NCBI GenBank assembly: GCA_020848855.1
Contig: JADLHH010000039.1
Coordinates: forward strand, 1 to 23,409
DNA: 23,409 nt
DNA from: Anaerolineae bacterium
GTDB taxonomy: Bacteria > Chloroflexota > Anaerolineae > Aggregatilineales > Phototrophicaceae
Direction of reading: 5' to 3'
The stretch's first letter is position 1, and every line of letters begins with the position of its first letter. The notes under the pieces are model-generated. The model did not search any database. It was given only the letters and a program-made list of their open reading frames with translations, and was not told where the DNA came from. Shown piece by piece: positions 6,801 to 15,424 of the stretch. The position numbers were made by a program, and so were the translations under genes.

Positions 6801-6834
6801 ATTTATTTCCACATTAATCGTTTGAATCGAATGT

Positions 6835-9696
6835 TTACTTGCCGCTGCCGTTGCCATTCCTATCGAGGGCGACCGGCAGCGTGAAGGCGAAGATGCTGCC
6901 GCCCGTTGGGTTGTTATCCACCCAGATGCGCCCGCCATGCGTCTCGGTGACCAGCCGGCAGAAGGTCAAGCCCAGCCCGGTGCCGCGCCGCGCGCCCTGC
7001 CGCCCGCGCACCTGCACGAAGCGGTCGAACAGGATCAGCTTGTACTCATCCGGCACGCCCGGTCCTGAATCCATCACGTCGATGCGGACGAAGCCCGGCG
7101 CGGCGTCTTCGGCGCCCGGCTCGTGCGCCCGCACGATCACCGTGCTGTGCGACGGGCTGAACTTGAGCGCGTTATCGACCAGATTCAGCAGCAACCGTTC
7201 CACTTTGTCGGCGTCGATATCCAGCAGTGGCATCTCGGCGCTGATCTCCGGCTTGATCGACACGTCGAGTTCCTGCGCGATCGGGCTGAGTTCGACGCAC
7301 ACGTTGTCCACCAGCGTGGCGAGTTCGGTCGGCTTGGGTTCAATCGCCAGCTCGCCGTTTTCCATGCGCGCCACGTCCAGCAGCGCGTCGACCCGGCTCA
7401 GCAGCTTGCGGATGGCGCGGCGGCTGGAGTCGGTGGTCGTTTCGACCAGCGGGCGGAATTCGCTGTCCTTCGGCGTCAGGTCGCTCAGCAGCTTCAGGCT
7501 GGTCGTGACCGCCGTCAGCGGGCTGCGCAGGTCGTGGATGAGCATCTGCGACACTTCCTCGCGCGTCTTCGCCAGCTTCATTTCCTCGGTCTCGTCGTAG
7601 AAGACCAGCAGCACGCCCAACGGCTGCTCGCTCTCGTCGTACACCGGGAAAATCTGCCGCTCGACGAAGCGCGGGTCGTCGTCGCCCACGCTGAACACCT
7701 TCGGCTCGCGGGCTGCCAGCCCGCCCGGCGCGCGCAGCTCCTTCACCAGCCGGTGCAGTTCGCTGCCCGTGCGGAAGCCCAGCCGCTCGGCGAAATCCGG
7801 TTCTTCGAGCAGTTGATCGAGCGACCGCCGGATGAGCGTTTCCGCCTGCAAGCCCATCAGGTCAACGCGCGGGTTCGCCAGCACGACTTCGCCCACCGTA
7901 TTGATCAGGATGATCCCTTCCGTGACCGTGTTCAGGATCACCTGCATCCGGTCGCGGGATTCGGCGACCTTGCGGAACAGCCGCGCGTTTTCGATGGCGA
8001 TGATCGCCTGGTTGGCAAGCTGCTGCACGAAATAGGTGTCTTCTTCGGTGAAGCCGTTCAGCCGGTCGCTTTCCAGCGTGATCACCCCGGCGACCGCTTC
8101 ATTCCACATGATCGGCGACGAAAGCTGCGAGCGCGTGCTTGCCACCAGCGCCAGATACTTCGGCTCGGTTTGCACGTCGCCCACCCGGACGGTGCTGCAT
8201 GTGCGCGTCGCCACGCCGGTGATGCCTTGCCTGATGAGGTCGAGACCCTTGCCGATTGCGCCGGGGGGATAGCCGCTGACCGACGTATGCTCGACTTCCC
8301 CGCCTTCGCCGATCAACAGGATGGCGGCAGCGTTCGCTCCGGTCACCTGCAGCGCATACTCCACCACCAGATCGCAGATTGCCCGCACTTCGAGCGTCGC
8401 CGTCAGGTGATGCCCGATATTCCCCAGCGCCAGAAGCTGCCCGACGCGCTTTTCCAGCGCCTCGTCGGTGATCTCGTACAGCCGCGCGTTGCTGATCGCC
8501 TGCGCCGACTGTTTGGCGAACGTCCGCAGCAGTTCCAGCAGGTCGGCGCTGAAGTCGGTCGGCTCGTCGTAGTAGATCACCAGCACGCCGAGCGGCACAT
8601 TCTGGTACGAAAGCGGCAGTTCGATCCACGCGGCGATGTCTTCCGCCGCCATCACCTCGCCGAGCGCCGGGGCGTCACGCTCGACGCTGCCGACCAGCAC
8701 CGAGTCCTCGAAGTCGCGCCCGTCTTCCGCGATCAGCGGGGCGGGCGGCTTGGCGTGAAAAGTGTCGCTCAGCCCGGCGGCGCGCACCAGCGACAGCGTA
8801 TCTTCGCGGAACAGGTACATGGCGACCGCCGACGCGTTGCTGATGGTCGACGCCGACGAGATCACCGTGTCGATCACCGTCTCCGGCGAGAGCGTGTCGG
8901 TCAGCAGCGCCAGCAGCCGGTTGAGCGTCGCCAGTTGGCTGACCTGCTCCTGCTGGTTACGGACGATCTGCTGGTCGGCGGATGTGCTGATCGCCTGAAT
9001 CTGCATACGCTGGCTGCGAATCGCGCCGCGCCGCCGCAGCAGGATCAAGCCCAGACTGCCCAGATAGATGAAGAACGGCAGCAGCCCCAGTTCGGTCAAA
9101 ATCATCGCGCCCAGCGCCGCGAACGGGATCGGCAGCAGCACGATCAGCGCGTATTCCAGCGCGCTGGCGCGAAATTCGCTTAGCAGCTTCCCCGCGAGCC
9201 ACTGTTCCAGCGCGAACAGCCCGAAGTAGATCGCGCCGTAGACCACGCCGTAGACCAGCACCGCCGTCAGGTTCGCGTCATCCAGGACGCCGAGCGGCAG
9301 GTCACCGTGATACACCAGCCCGGCGGCGAAGAAGCTCAGCGTCATCCGCACCGCGACGAGAATCACGTCCGGCGTCGTCGCGTTGGCGTCCTGGCGCAGC
9401 GCGAACGCCAGTTGTCCCAGCGCGCTCGCCAGCGCGATGATCCACAGGCTTGCCGCGAACGCCTCGTGCGGGAGCGACAGCAGCGCCAGCATCCCAACGC
9501 CGTGCGCCGGGCTGAGTTCGCCGTCGATCATGCCGAAGTGCAGCGCCAGCGCCACCAGTACGCCGTAAATGACCAGCAGCCCACCGTTGCTGACCAGCAC
9601 GTCACGGCTGGGCAGGTTGAGTACCAGCACGACCAGCGCCGCGATGCCCAGCACCGCGGTGATCAGTCGATTGTCCGGTCGTTGTTTCCTAACCAC
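6835..9696 (-). CDS. Membrane-bound sensor histidine kinase (multi-TM, GAF-GAF-PAS-HisKA-HATPase)
   Basis: With the preferred GTG start at 9696 the protein has 953 residues. The first ~210 form about six membrane helices ending in RRRGAIRSQR. Two GAF domains (about 260-405 and 430-575) and a PAS domain (about 585-710) follow. The kinase core has the phospho-acceptor H721 in MLIHDLRSPL, N-box LLNLVDNALKFSP (838/842), G1 box DSGPGVP (876-882) and G2 box GTGLGL (905-910), so it should be active. No receiver domain or response regulator adjoins. The frame stays open to a GTG at 9771 overlapping the upstream kinase, but that stretch reads poorly; AAGGA and an extended -10 (TGCTATATT, complement of 9724-9732) support 9696. 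It ends 85 nt from a converging gene. Confidence 0.9.
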   Translation of the reverse strand: MVRKQRPDNRLITAVLGIAALVVLVLNLPSRDVLVSNGGLLVIYGVLVALALHFGMIDGELSPAHGVGMLALLSLPHEAFAASLWIIALASALGQLAFALRQDANATTPDVILVAVRMTLSFFAAGLVYHGDLPLGVLDDANLTAVLVYGVVYGAIYFGLFALEQWLAGKLLSEFRASALEYALIVLLPIPFAALGAMILTELGLLPFFIYLGSLGLILLRRRGAIRSQRMQIQAISTSADQQIVRNQQEQVSQLATLNRLLALLTDTLSPETVIDTVISSASTISNASAVAMYLFREDTLSLVRAAGLSDTFHAKPPAPLIAEDGRDFEDSVLVGSVERDAPALGEVMAAEDIAAWIELPLSYQNVPLGVLVIYYDEPTDFSADLLELLRTFAKQSAQAISNARLYEITDEALEKRVGQLLALGNIGHHLTATLEVRAICDLVVEYALQVTGANAAAILLIGEGGEVEHTSVSGYPPGAIGKGLDLIRQGITGVATRTCSTVRVGDVQTEPKYLALVASTRSQLSSPIMWNEAVAGVITLESDRLNGFTEEDTYFVQQLANQAIIAIENARLFRKVAESRDRMQVILNTVTEGIILINTVGEVVLANPRVDLMGLQAETLIRRSLDQLLEEPDFAERLGFRTGSELHRLVKELRAPGGLAAREPKVFSVGDDDPRFVERQIFPVYDESEQPLGVLLVFYDETEEMKLAKTREEVSQMLIHDLRSPLTAVTTSLKLLSDLTPKDSEFRPLVETTTDSSRRAIRKLLSRVDALLDVARMENGELAIEPKPTELATLVDNVCVELSPIAQELDVSIKPEISAEMPLLDIDADKVERLLLNLVDNALKFSPSHSTVIVRAHEPGAEDAAPGFVRIDVMDSGPGVPDEYKLILFDRFVQVRGRQGARRGTGLGLTFCRLVTETHGGRIWVDNNPTGGSIFAFTLPVALDRNGNGSGK

Positions 9697-9723
9697 GCAG
9701 AATCCGTTCCTTGATCCGTTCTT

Positions 9724-9732
9724 AATATAGCA
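9724..9732 (-). promoter_or_regulatory. Extended -10 between the two histidine kinases
   Basis: The minus strand reads TGCTATATT in the 41-nt gap between the kinase genes, with no good -35. It may give the downstream kinase its own transcript starting near 9717. Confidence 0.35.
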
Positions 9733-9737
9733 GAGTT

Positions 9738-11933
9738 TTACGTCGCAATCGGTAAGCTGATATTGAAACACGCGCCGGGCAGCGTTTTGGCTTCGTCTAC
9801 CCAGATGCGCCCGCCGTGCGCTTCGACCGCCAGCTTGCAGAATGTCAGCCCCAGCCCTGTGCCTTTGGAGCCGCGCAGCGGCTTGTTCTTCTTGCTCTGG
9901 CGGTACTGCTCGAAAATCTGATCGCGCTCGTCCGCCGGGATGCCCGGTCCGCTGTCGGCGATTTGCAGTGTCAGCCGGTGATCCTTGAACTGGCAGGCGA
10001 TCAGCACTTTGCCGCTGGTCGGCGTGAAGCGCACCGCGTTATCGATCAGGTTGACCAGCACCCGGCGCATCAAATCCTGGTCGACGTGCAGCTTCGGCAG
10101 GTCTCTGCCGAGCGCCACTTCGACCTCAATCTGCGCCTGATGGATCGAATTTTCCAGCGTTTGCCGCGCTTCCCCGACCAGGTCCGCCACCGCAATCGGC
10201 TGCGGGTTGATCGGGATGCGGCGGCTCTCCAGCCTGGCGATATCCAGCAGGCTGTTGATCAGCCGCATCAGGCTGTGCGCGCTTTCAAGCGACAGCCCCA
10301 GCACGCGCTCGCTCTCTTCCGGGAATTCCGCCACGCCCAGCTTGAGCGTCATGTCGATGCCGTTGATCACGGCGGTCAGCGGTCCGCGCAGGTCGTGGAC
10401 TGCCATGTGCGTAATCTCGTCGCGGAAGTCCGCCAGCAGCCGCTGCTCGGTCATGTCGCGCAGCACCAGCAGCCGCCCGATCACCCGGCTCTTGCCGTCG
10501 ATCACTGGCGAGCCGATCTCCTCGATGTAGTATTTCTTGCCGTCGTTGGTCTGCTCGAACTGCCGCCGCGTGATGCGGTTCGGCTCCAGCCGAAGCTGCC
10601 GCGCCAGCTCGGTGAGCTGCGAGCGCGAATAGCCCAAGCCGTTCAGCTCGTTGTCTTTCATCAGGTTGAACAACATGTCGACGAAGTGCTTGCCCAGAAA
10701 CGGCTCTTTGTCGATGCCCAGCAGCCGTTCCGCCGCCGGGTTGCACTCGATCAGCTTGCCTTCGCGGTCGAACAGCAGCACGCCGTCGCGCGCCGAATTG
10801 ATCGTCACCCGCAGCCGCTCGCTGACGGCGCGCATGTGCTCGTGCAGTTCGACGGTATTCAGGTGGGCGACTGTCTGGCTGGCGAGCAGTATCAGCGTGT
10901 TCAGTTCGCGGCGGCGCAGAATATGCTGCTCGATGAACGTCACGGCGAGGATTTCGTTCATCTCGCCTTCGCGTTCAATCGGCACGCCGACGCTGATGAC
11001 CGGCTGGCGGATGACTTCCAGCGTGCCGCTCGCTGCCGTCTTTTCGGCGGCTTCCTGCGTCAGCCGGTTCTCGGTCTGCGAACGGCTGAAGCGGTCGCGG
11101 TGCAGGCTGACGATCTGGTCAAGCTGCTCGCCTTTGCAGCGATACAGCGCCACTTCCTGCACGCCCAGCAGGTCGCGGGTCGTTTCCATGACTGCCTGCG
11201 CCACCGCATCGCGGTCGCTCGACCCGGCGAGCCGCAGCGTCAGCATTCGGATCTGGCTCAGCGTGTTGATCTGGTACTGCTGCTCGTCGAGCAGTTGGGC
11301 CTTGTGCAGGCTGATGGCGGCGGGCACGGCGATCTGGCTCAGCAGGTCGGCGTCGGTCTTGCTCAGCGTCTTGTGGTTGGCGACGCACAGCACACCGATC
11401 ACCAGATATTCGTGCCGCAGCACCACCGCGACGGCGGTTCGGTCGCGGTTGAACATCGTCCGCCCCTGCTGAAGCACCTGCTCGATCAGCGTGTTGCCGG
11501 TGTGGTTGCGGTGGAACATCTGCACCGTTTCCTGCCCCTGCCGAAGCTGGATCGTCATGAAGTGATCGACCTCGACCGGCATGGCAAGCGTGGCGACCTG
11601 ACCGCCGGTTGCTTTCAGCGCCGCGTTCAGCACGATATTGGCGACCTGACCGATGCTCAGCGAACTGGACAACTGGCGCGTCACGCTGGCGACGACCGCC
11701 GGGCGCTGGACGGGGCGCGCGCGCGGCACGGGAACCCGCACCGGCGTATCGAGCGAGAACACCAGCAGCACCAGCAGGGCGATCAGCGATACCCCGGCGA
11801 TCAGTGGGAAATTCAGCAGGACAGCGAGCAGCGTCAACACCGCGAGGATCACGCGGCTCCAGAACATGAATCGGGAGCGGGGTGAACGTATGTCGGGGAT
11901 TCGAGAACCCAATTCCGGGTTGCCGCTGCTCAT
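9738..11933 (-). CDS. Membrane-anchored sensor histidine kinase (TM hairpin, GAF-GAF-PAS-HisKA-HATPase)
   Basis: From ATG at 11933 the product is 731 residues. Two close membrane helices (about 24-61) anchor it. Two GAF-like domains (about 80-225 and 235-375) and a PAS domain (about 375-500, with GVLLFDREGKLIECNPAAERLLG) precede the catalytic core. The core shows H513 in MAVHDLRGPL, the N-box VNLIDNAVRFTP (N628, N632), DSGPGIP (660-666) and KGTGLGLTF (690-698), so all kinase motifs are intact. The C-terminal phrase LTFCKL...HGGRIWVD is nearly the same as in the downstream kinase, marking them as paralogues. A longer start at 11996 is possible, but it spans an extended -10 at 11976-11984. No response regulator is adjacent; the input signal is unknown. 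Confidence 0.9.
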   Translation of the reverse strand: MSSGNPELGSRIPDIRSPRSRFMFWSRVILAVLTLLAVLLNFPLIAGVSLIALLVLLVFSLDTPVRVPVPRARPVQRPAVVASVTRQLSSSLSIGQVANIVLNAALKATGGQVATLAMPVEVDHFMTIQLRQGQETVQMFHRNHTGNTLIEQVLQQGRTMFNRDRTAVAVVLRHEYLVIGVLCVANHKTLSKTDADLLSQIAVPAAISLHKAQLLDEQQYQINTLSQIRMLTLRLAGSSDRDAVAQAVMETTRDLLGVQEVALYRCKGEQLDQIVSLHRDRFSRSQTENRLTQEAAEKTAASGTLEVIRQPVISVGVPIEREGEMNEILAVTFIEQHILRRRELNTLILLASQTVAHLNTVELHEHMRAVSERLRVTINSARDGVLLFDREGKLIECNPAAERLLGIDKEPFLGKHFVDMLFNLMKDNELNGLGYSRSQLTELARQLRLEPNRITRRQFEQTNDGKKYYIEEIGSPVIDGKSRVIGRLLVLRDMTEQRLLADFRDEITHMAVHDLRGPLTAVINGIDMTLKLGVAEFPEESERVLGLSLESAHSLMRLINSLLDIARLESRRIPINPQPIAVADLVGEARQTLENSIHQAQIEVEVALGRDLPKLHVDQDLMRRVLVNLIDNAVRFTPTSGKVLIACQFKDHRLTLQIADSGPGIPADERDQIFEQYRQSKKNKPLRGSKGTGLGLTFCKLAVEAHGGRIWVDEAKTLPGACFNISLPIAT

Positions 11934-11975
11934 GGACACAGGAACTCGCGCTACGTCGTTACAGAATCGTTCCGG

Positions 11976-11984
11976 TTTATAGCA
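11976..11984 (-). promoter_or_regulatory. Extended -10 promoter element for the tandem kinase genes
   Basis: The minus strand reads TGCTATAAA (complement of 11976-11984), a good extended -10, with no clear -35. The predicted start near 11969 gives a leader of about 36 nt to the ATG at 11933. Confidence 0.4.
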
Positions 11985-12020
11985 GTGTACTCCCATATTT
12001 CGATCTCAAGCATTCATCGT

Positions 12021-13328
12021 TCATTGTCCTGCGGCTGGGGCATTCGCTGACGCTGTTTTCCCTTGCCGGGACAGCGCGTACGCCCCGCCCGCCAGCCCGA
12101 CCAGCAGCCAGTATGCCCATGTGAACCGGTCGAACAGGGTGATGGCGTCGGCTGCGCCGAAGACCGTGTGCGCCAGCAGACCCGCGCCGGCGGACAGCGC
12201 CACGACTCGCACCAGCGGGTCGCCGTCACGCCATGCCCGCCAGATGATCACCCCCAGCACGATATGCCAGCCGACGAACAGGATCATCCCCGGAATACCG
12301 GTGTCCGCCCCCACCTGAAGCAGTTCGTTGTGCGCGTGCGGCACGACGTTCATCGCAAAATCGGGGACGGGATAGTCCTCGCGCACCTGCCGCGCCCGGA
12401 ACTGGTTGATACCGACGCCCGTCAAGGGGTAATCCCGGATGATGGCGAGCGCCGCGCCCCAGATCACCGGTCGCTGGACGAAGCTGGCTTCGTCGCGCTC
12501 GGTCAGCTCGGACTGCGGCGAGGACGAGGCGAACACGCCCAGCACGATCCCCACTTCCACGACGCAGAACACCAGCAGCAGCGCGAATGTGATCAACCGC
12601 CAGCGCCAGTTACGGATCACCAGCGCTGCCAGCAGCCCCAGCGCGCACACCACCCCGATGATCGCCAGCCGGCTCTGCCCCAGAACCAGCGCCAGCACGA
12701 GCATGACGAACGCCGCGCTAGCGATGCTTAGCCGGAGCGGGGCTGCGCGTGGGGCGCGCAGATCGTAAAAGACGATGCCCGCCGCCAGCGGCGCGAAAAA
12801 TGCCATTGCTCCGCCGACCTCGTTCACATTGAAGCCGCCCTCGGCGCCGGGAAAGCCGCGAACCTGTGGAATGGACTGGATCAAGAACTGTAGTTGCGAG
12901 GATTTTTCCGGGACGTACTGCGCTGCGGTCAGCCCCAAAAAGCCGACGAGCGCCGCCAGTCCCAGCGCCGCCAGCAGCGCGCCCTGAATCCGTCCGTGTT
13001 CCGAAATCAGGCTGGCGAGGCTCAGCGCGAGGACGACGCCCATAATCGGTCGCCCGACCACGTACCAGCCCCACGAGTAAGGTGGGGCAGCCGGGTCCTG
13101 CATCGCCACCGCAGTATTGACGATGCACACGATCACGAACAGGTACAGCAGCGGATTGAGGGCGATATTCACCCACAATCGGCGGTACAGAATCACCCGC
13201 GCGATCAGGGGAATCAGCAGGAGCGGCAGAAAATTGACGCGGGCTGGGTTGTCGAACCAGAACGCGCCGGCAACTACCCCCAGTATTAGGGGTTCCACGC
13301 GCAAAACGATGGTTGCAGGAATTCGCAT
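12021..13328 (-). CDS. O-antigen ligase / Wzy-C family polytopic membrane protein
   Basis: The 435-residue protein has about 10-12 membrane helices and the hallmarks of the O-antigen ligase (Wzy_C) family, which joins or polymerises sugar chains at the outer face of the cytoplasmic membrane. The central periplasmic-type loop contains RPVIWGAALAIIRDYPLTGV followed by GINQF (about 286-310), then PHAHNELLQVGADTGIPGM (about 330-348) with the conserved histidines H331 and H333. GGFNVNEVGG near 165-173 matches the family's NxN-type motif. In an organism without LPS it may serve exopolysaccharide or protein glycosylation. The start at 13328 is preferred over 13352: AGGG lies six bases upstream, and the earlier ATG overlaps the -10 element. 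It is divergent from the BTAD regulator. Confidence 0.85.
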   Translation of the reverse strand: MRIPATIVLRVEPLILGVVAGAFWFDNPARVNFLPLLLIPLIARVILYRRLWVNIALNPLLYLFVIVCIVNTAVAMQDPAAPPYSWGWYVVGRPIMGVVLALSLASLISEHGRIQGALLAALGLAALVGFLGLTAAQYVPEKSSQLQFLIQSIPQVRGFPGAEGGFNVNEVGGAMAFFAPLAAGIVFYDLRAPRAAPLRLSIASAAFVMLVLALVLGQSRLAIIGVVCALGLLAALVIRNWRWRLITFALLLVFCVVEVGIVLGVFASSSPQSELTERDEASFVQRPVIWGAALAIIRDYPLTGVGINQFRARQVREDYPVPDFAMNVVPHAHNELLQVGADTGIPGMILFVGWHIVLGVIIWRAWRDGDPLVRVVALSAGAGLLAHTVFGAADAITLFDRFTWAYWLLVGLAGGAYALSRQGKTASANAPAAGQ

Positions 13329-13351
13329 TCTGTGCCCTAATTGATTGAGCA

Positions 13352-13382
13352 TTTATACACAAAAGCGCGCAACGTCTGTAAA
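13352..13382 (-). promoter_or_regulatory. Promoter for the O-antigen-ligase-like gene
   Basis: On the minus strand TTTACA (complement of 13377-13382) precedes TGTATA (complement of 13354-13359, 17-bp spacing), overlapping TATAAA (complement of 13352-13357, 19-bp spacing). Transcription would start near 13345, about 17 nt before the start codon at 13328. The -35 lies within the inverted repeat at 13378-13408. Confidence 0.5.
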
Positions 13383-13408
13383 ATTGTTTGTAATAGACAA
13401 AGTTTTAC
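13378..13408. promoter_or_regulatory. 31-bp imperfect inverted repeat, candidate operator
   Basis: GTAAAATTGTTTGT and ACAAAGTTTTAC flank the centre AATAG, giving an imperfect palindrome in the divergent region between the O-antigen-ligase-like gene and the BTAD regulator. It overlaps the -35 of the minus-strand promoter and lies about 90 bp before the regulator's start. This is the expected position for autoregulation or control by the neighbouring regulator; binding is inference. Confidence 0.45.
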
Positions 13409-13498
13409 TTATTTGTGCAGGATAGACTTATTGTAGCGGCGGGCTGAAGTGCGCTGGAAGGCACAGCACGCTACAGTTTGCGCAGAGAGGCAGCGAAA

Positions 13499-14803
13499 AT
13501 GCTCGTTCACGAGGTCACTCACGTCTCCCTGGATTCATTCCGGCAAAGGAGCGATGGCAAGAAAATCGTCCTGATCTACCCTTGGACAAATTACCGCAAT
13601 CTGTTCCTCTCTTACTTCCTCTCCAGTGCAAAAGAAGGCTTGCTTTACTACCGGGTCAGCGATGAGCAGGTTGCGCTCAGCGAATGGCTCGGCGGCTTGG
13701 TCGAAGAGTTTCAGTCGGTGCTTGGTAATTTCGGACATAATTTACAACAGGCTTTGGCGGAAGGCAAACCCGCCGCCATCGGCGAAGCGCTCGCCGCCGA
13801 CCTCGCCGCGTACAGCAGCGAGCCGCTGATCCTGTTCATCGACGAATTGGACCGCGTGGCGATGGACGCCGACTTCAACCAGTTCGTCCGCTCGCTCGTC
13901 GGCGCGCTGTCCGACAACGCGCAGATCGCCTTCAGCAGCCGCCTGCTCACCTACCAGCCCTGGTACGATATGGTCGCGCGCAGCGAAGCCATCGTCCTGG
14001 GAACTGACCAGCGCCGCGACGATATGATGTTCACCGTCGAGCAGATGCCCAAGCCGCAGCTTGAGGTCTACGCCTTCGGCAGAGGGCACGCGCTCGTCAA
14101 CGGCTTGCCCATCACCAACTGGGACGGCGCGCTGCCCCGGAATTTGTTCTTCTTCTTCATGGATCACCCGCTCGTCACCCGTGACGAGATTTTCGAAACC
14201 TTCTGGCCCGATCTATCGGTCAAGGAAGCCACCAACGTCTTCCATGTGACCAAGCGCAAGATCACCGAGCGCATCAGCATGAAGATCGACGAGACCAGCA
14301 GCTTCGAACTCACGCAGTACAACAGCGGCTTCTACATGCCCGGCGACAAAGTCATCCGGCATTACGACGTTGGCGATTTTCAGGAAGCGGTCGATAAAGC
14401 GCTGGTCGCCGCCAGCGAAAAAGAAGAAGTCGCCCTGCTCGCGCGGGCAATCGACATCTACAAAGCGCCGTTCCTGCAAACCATCGAAATGAAGTGGGTG
14501 GTTGACCGCCGCAATAACCTGCGCCAGCTTTACGCCCAGTCGCTGATTGGCATGGGGCGCATCTATGCCCGGCGCGGCGAAGCCCAGCGCGCCATCGGCT
14601 TCTTCACGCGCGCGCTCAAGGAGACGCCGGAGCGTGAGGACATACACCGCAACGTGATGAGCCTGTACCAGAATATGGGGATGCTGGACGACGCCGTGAT
14701 GCAGTACCGCAAGCTCGAACAGATTCTCGGCGACACGCTCAGGATTTCGCCGTCGCGCGAAACCCGCGAGCTGTACGAGCAGATCGAGGAAAAGCGCCGC
14801 TAG
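13499..14803 (+). CDS. BTAD-domain transcriptional regulator with a degenerate STAND-type ATPase N-terminus
   Basis: The 434-residue protein starts at the ATG at 13499 with GAGAGG (13485-13490) upstream; the frame opens earlier at a TTG that lacks support. Residues 22-150 look like the MalT/STAND NTPase core, but the P-loop is lost: VLIYPWTNYRNLFLS stands where GxxGxGKT would be. A Walker-B-like LILFIDELDRV (110-120) is kept. Residues 188-285 form an OmpR/SARP-type winged helix (VYAFGRGHALVNG, MDHPLVTRDEIFETFWPDL, EATNVFHVTKRKI). Residues 290-430 are a BTAD/TPR-like helical domain. It should bind DNA, but ATP hydrolysis is unlikely. It is divergent from the O-antigen-ligase-like gene across a palindromic candidate operator, and its stop overlaps that of the convergent gene. 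Confidence 0.82.
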   Translation: MLVHEVTHVSLDSFRQRSDGKKIVLIYPWTNYRNLFLSYFLSSAKEGLLYYRVSDEQVALSEWLGGLVEEFQSVLGNFGHNLQQALAEGKPAAIGEALAADLAAYSSEPLILFIDELDRVAMDADFNQFVRSLVGALSDNAQIAFSSRLLTYQPWYDMVARSEAIVLGTDQRRDDMMFTVEQMPKPQLEVYAFGRGHALVNGLPITNWDGALPRNLFFFFMDHPLVTRDEIFETFWPDLSVKEATNVFHVTKRKITERISMKIDETSSFELTQYNSGFYMPGDKVIRHYDVGDFQEAVDKALVAASEKEEVALLARAIDIYKAPFLQTIEMKWVVDRRNNLRQLYAQSLIGMGRIYARRGEAQRAIGFFTRALKETPEREDIHRNVMSLYQNMGMLDDAVMQYRKLEQILGDTLRISPSRETRELYEQIEEKRR

Positions 14804-15414
14804 CGCGAATAAGTCCACAACGGCGCGAACCCCCGCCAGGGGAGCGCGCCGCGCAGCGAACAGTCTCCCGGAACGGCGATGCGCAGCCACAGTGCCCGCG
14901 CATCGCCGTTGATGTTGATCAGACTTTGGTTCCGCTCCAGCACCGCTGCGATGGACACCTCTCCGCGCTCCCAGAAAATCACCGTGCTGCGCTCCGGCTC
15001 GCCGCCGGTGCTCAGCAGGATGCAGTCCGGCGTGCCGAGTTCGGTTATCACCGCCGCGAGCGGCAGCACCGCGTTGAGACGTATCTCGCCGACCAATCCC
15101 CGTTCATAACGGATCAGCCCGGTAAGCCGCTGGGATGGTATCGTTGCCCAGAAATTGAGCGCCGAACCGCTGGCGATCATATGCCGATCGAGCTGGGGTA
15201 CGTTCTCCACCAGAAGCGGGTAGATGCCGTCGAACGGCGTCACGCCCGGCGTGATCCCGGCGTAACACGGCAGGATGCAGGCGCCGAAGCCGAACGCCTG
15301 CCACGCGGAAGACACGTCCACCCGCCGCCCGCTGAATACCGGCATGACCGCGCACAGCGCCAGAATCAGCGGCAGCAGGCGCGCCAGCAGGCGAAACAGG
15401 GCAATCAGCAGCAT
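14800..15414 (-). CDS. Exported or membrane-anchored protein of unknown function, paralogue A
   Basis: The 204-residue protein starts with a basic-flanked hydrophobic segment (residues 4-27), a signal peptide or single membrane anchor; no proper lipobox is seen. The rest is soluble-looking. Its motifs are FGFGACILPCYAGITPGVTP (41-60), PDC at 129-131, FWERGEVSIAAVL (147-159) and LPWRGFAPLW (191-200). Cysteines 46, 50, 131 and 185 coincide with those of the neighbouring paralogue, which suggests disulfides outside the membrane. I do not recognise a named family, though similar short proteins seem to occur in Chloroflexota. It begins 10 nt after paralogue B, so both are probably one transcript. 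Its TAG overlaps the TAG of the convergent regulator within CTAG. Confidence 0.75.
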   Translation of the reverse strand: MLLIALFRLLARLLPLILALCAVMPVFSGRRVDVSSAWQAFGFGACILPCYAGITPGVTPFDGIYPLLVENVPQLDRHMIASGSALNFWATIPSQRLTGLIRYERGLVGEIRLNAVLPLAAVITELGTPDCILLSTGGEPERSTVIFWERGEVSIAAVLERNQSLININGDARALWLRIAVPGDCSLRGALPWRGFAPLWTYSR

Positions 15415-15424
15415 AATCGGGTCA

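Noticed and set aside
7123..9183. Long plus-strand open frame (over 680 codons) opposite the large histidine kinase
   Set aside because: It is the antisense of strongly supported kinase domains; its product is rich in R, Q, H and D with no fold, as expected from high-GC codon bias.
9816..11885. Long plus-strand open frame opposite the second histidine kinase
   Set aside because: Same reason: antisense to intact HisKA, HATPase and PAS motifs, with a low-complexity product.
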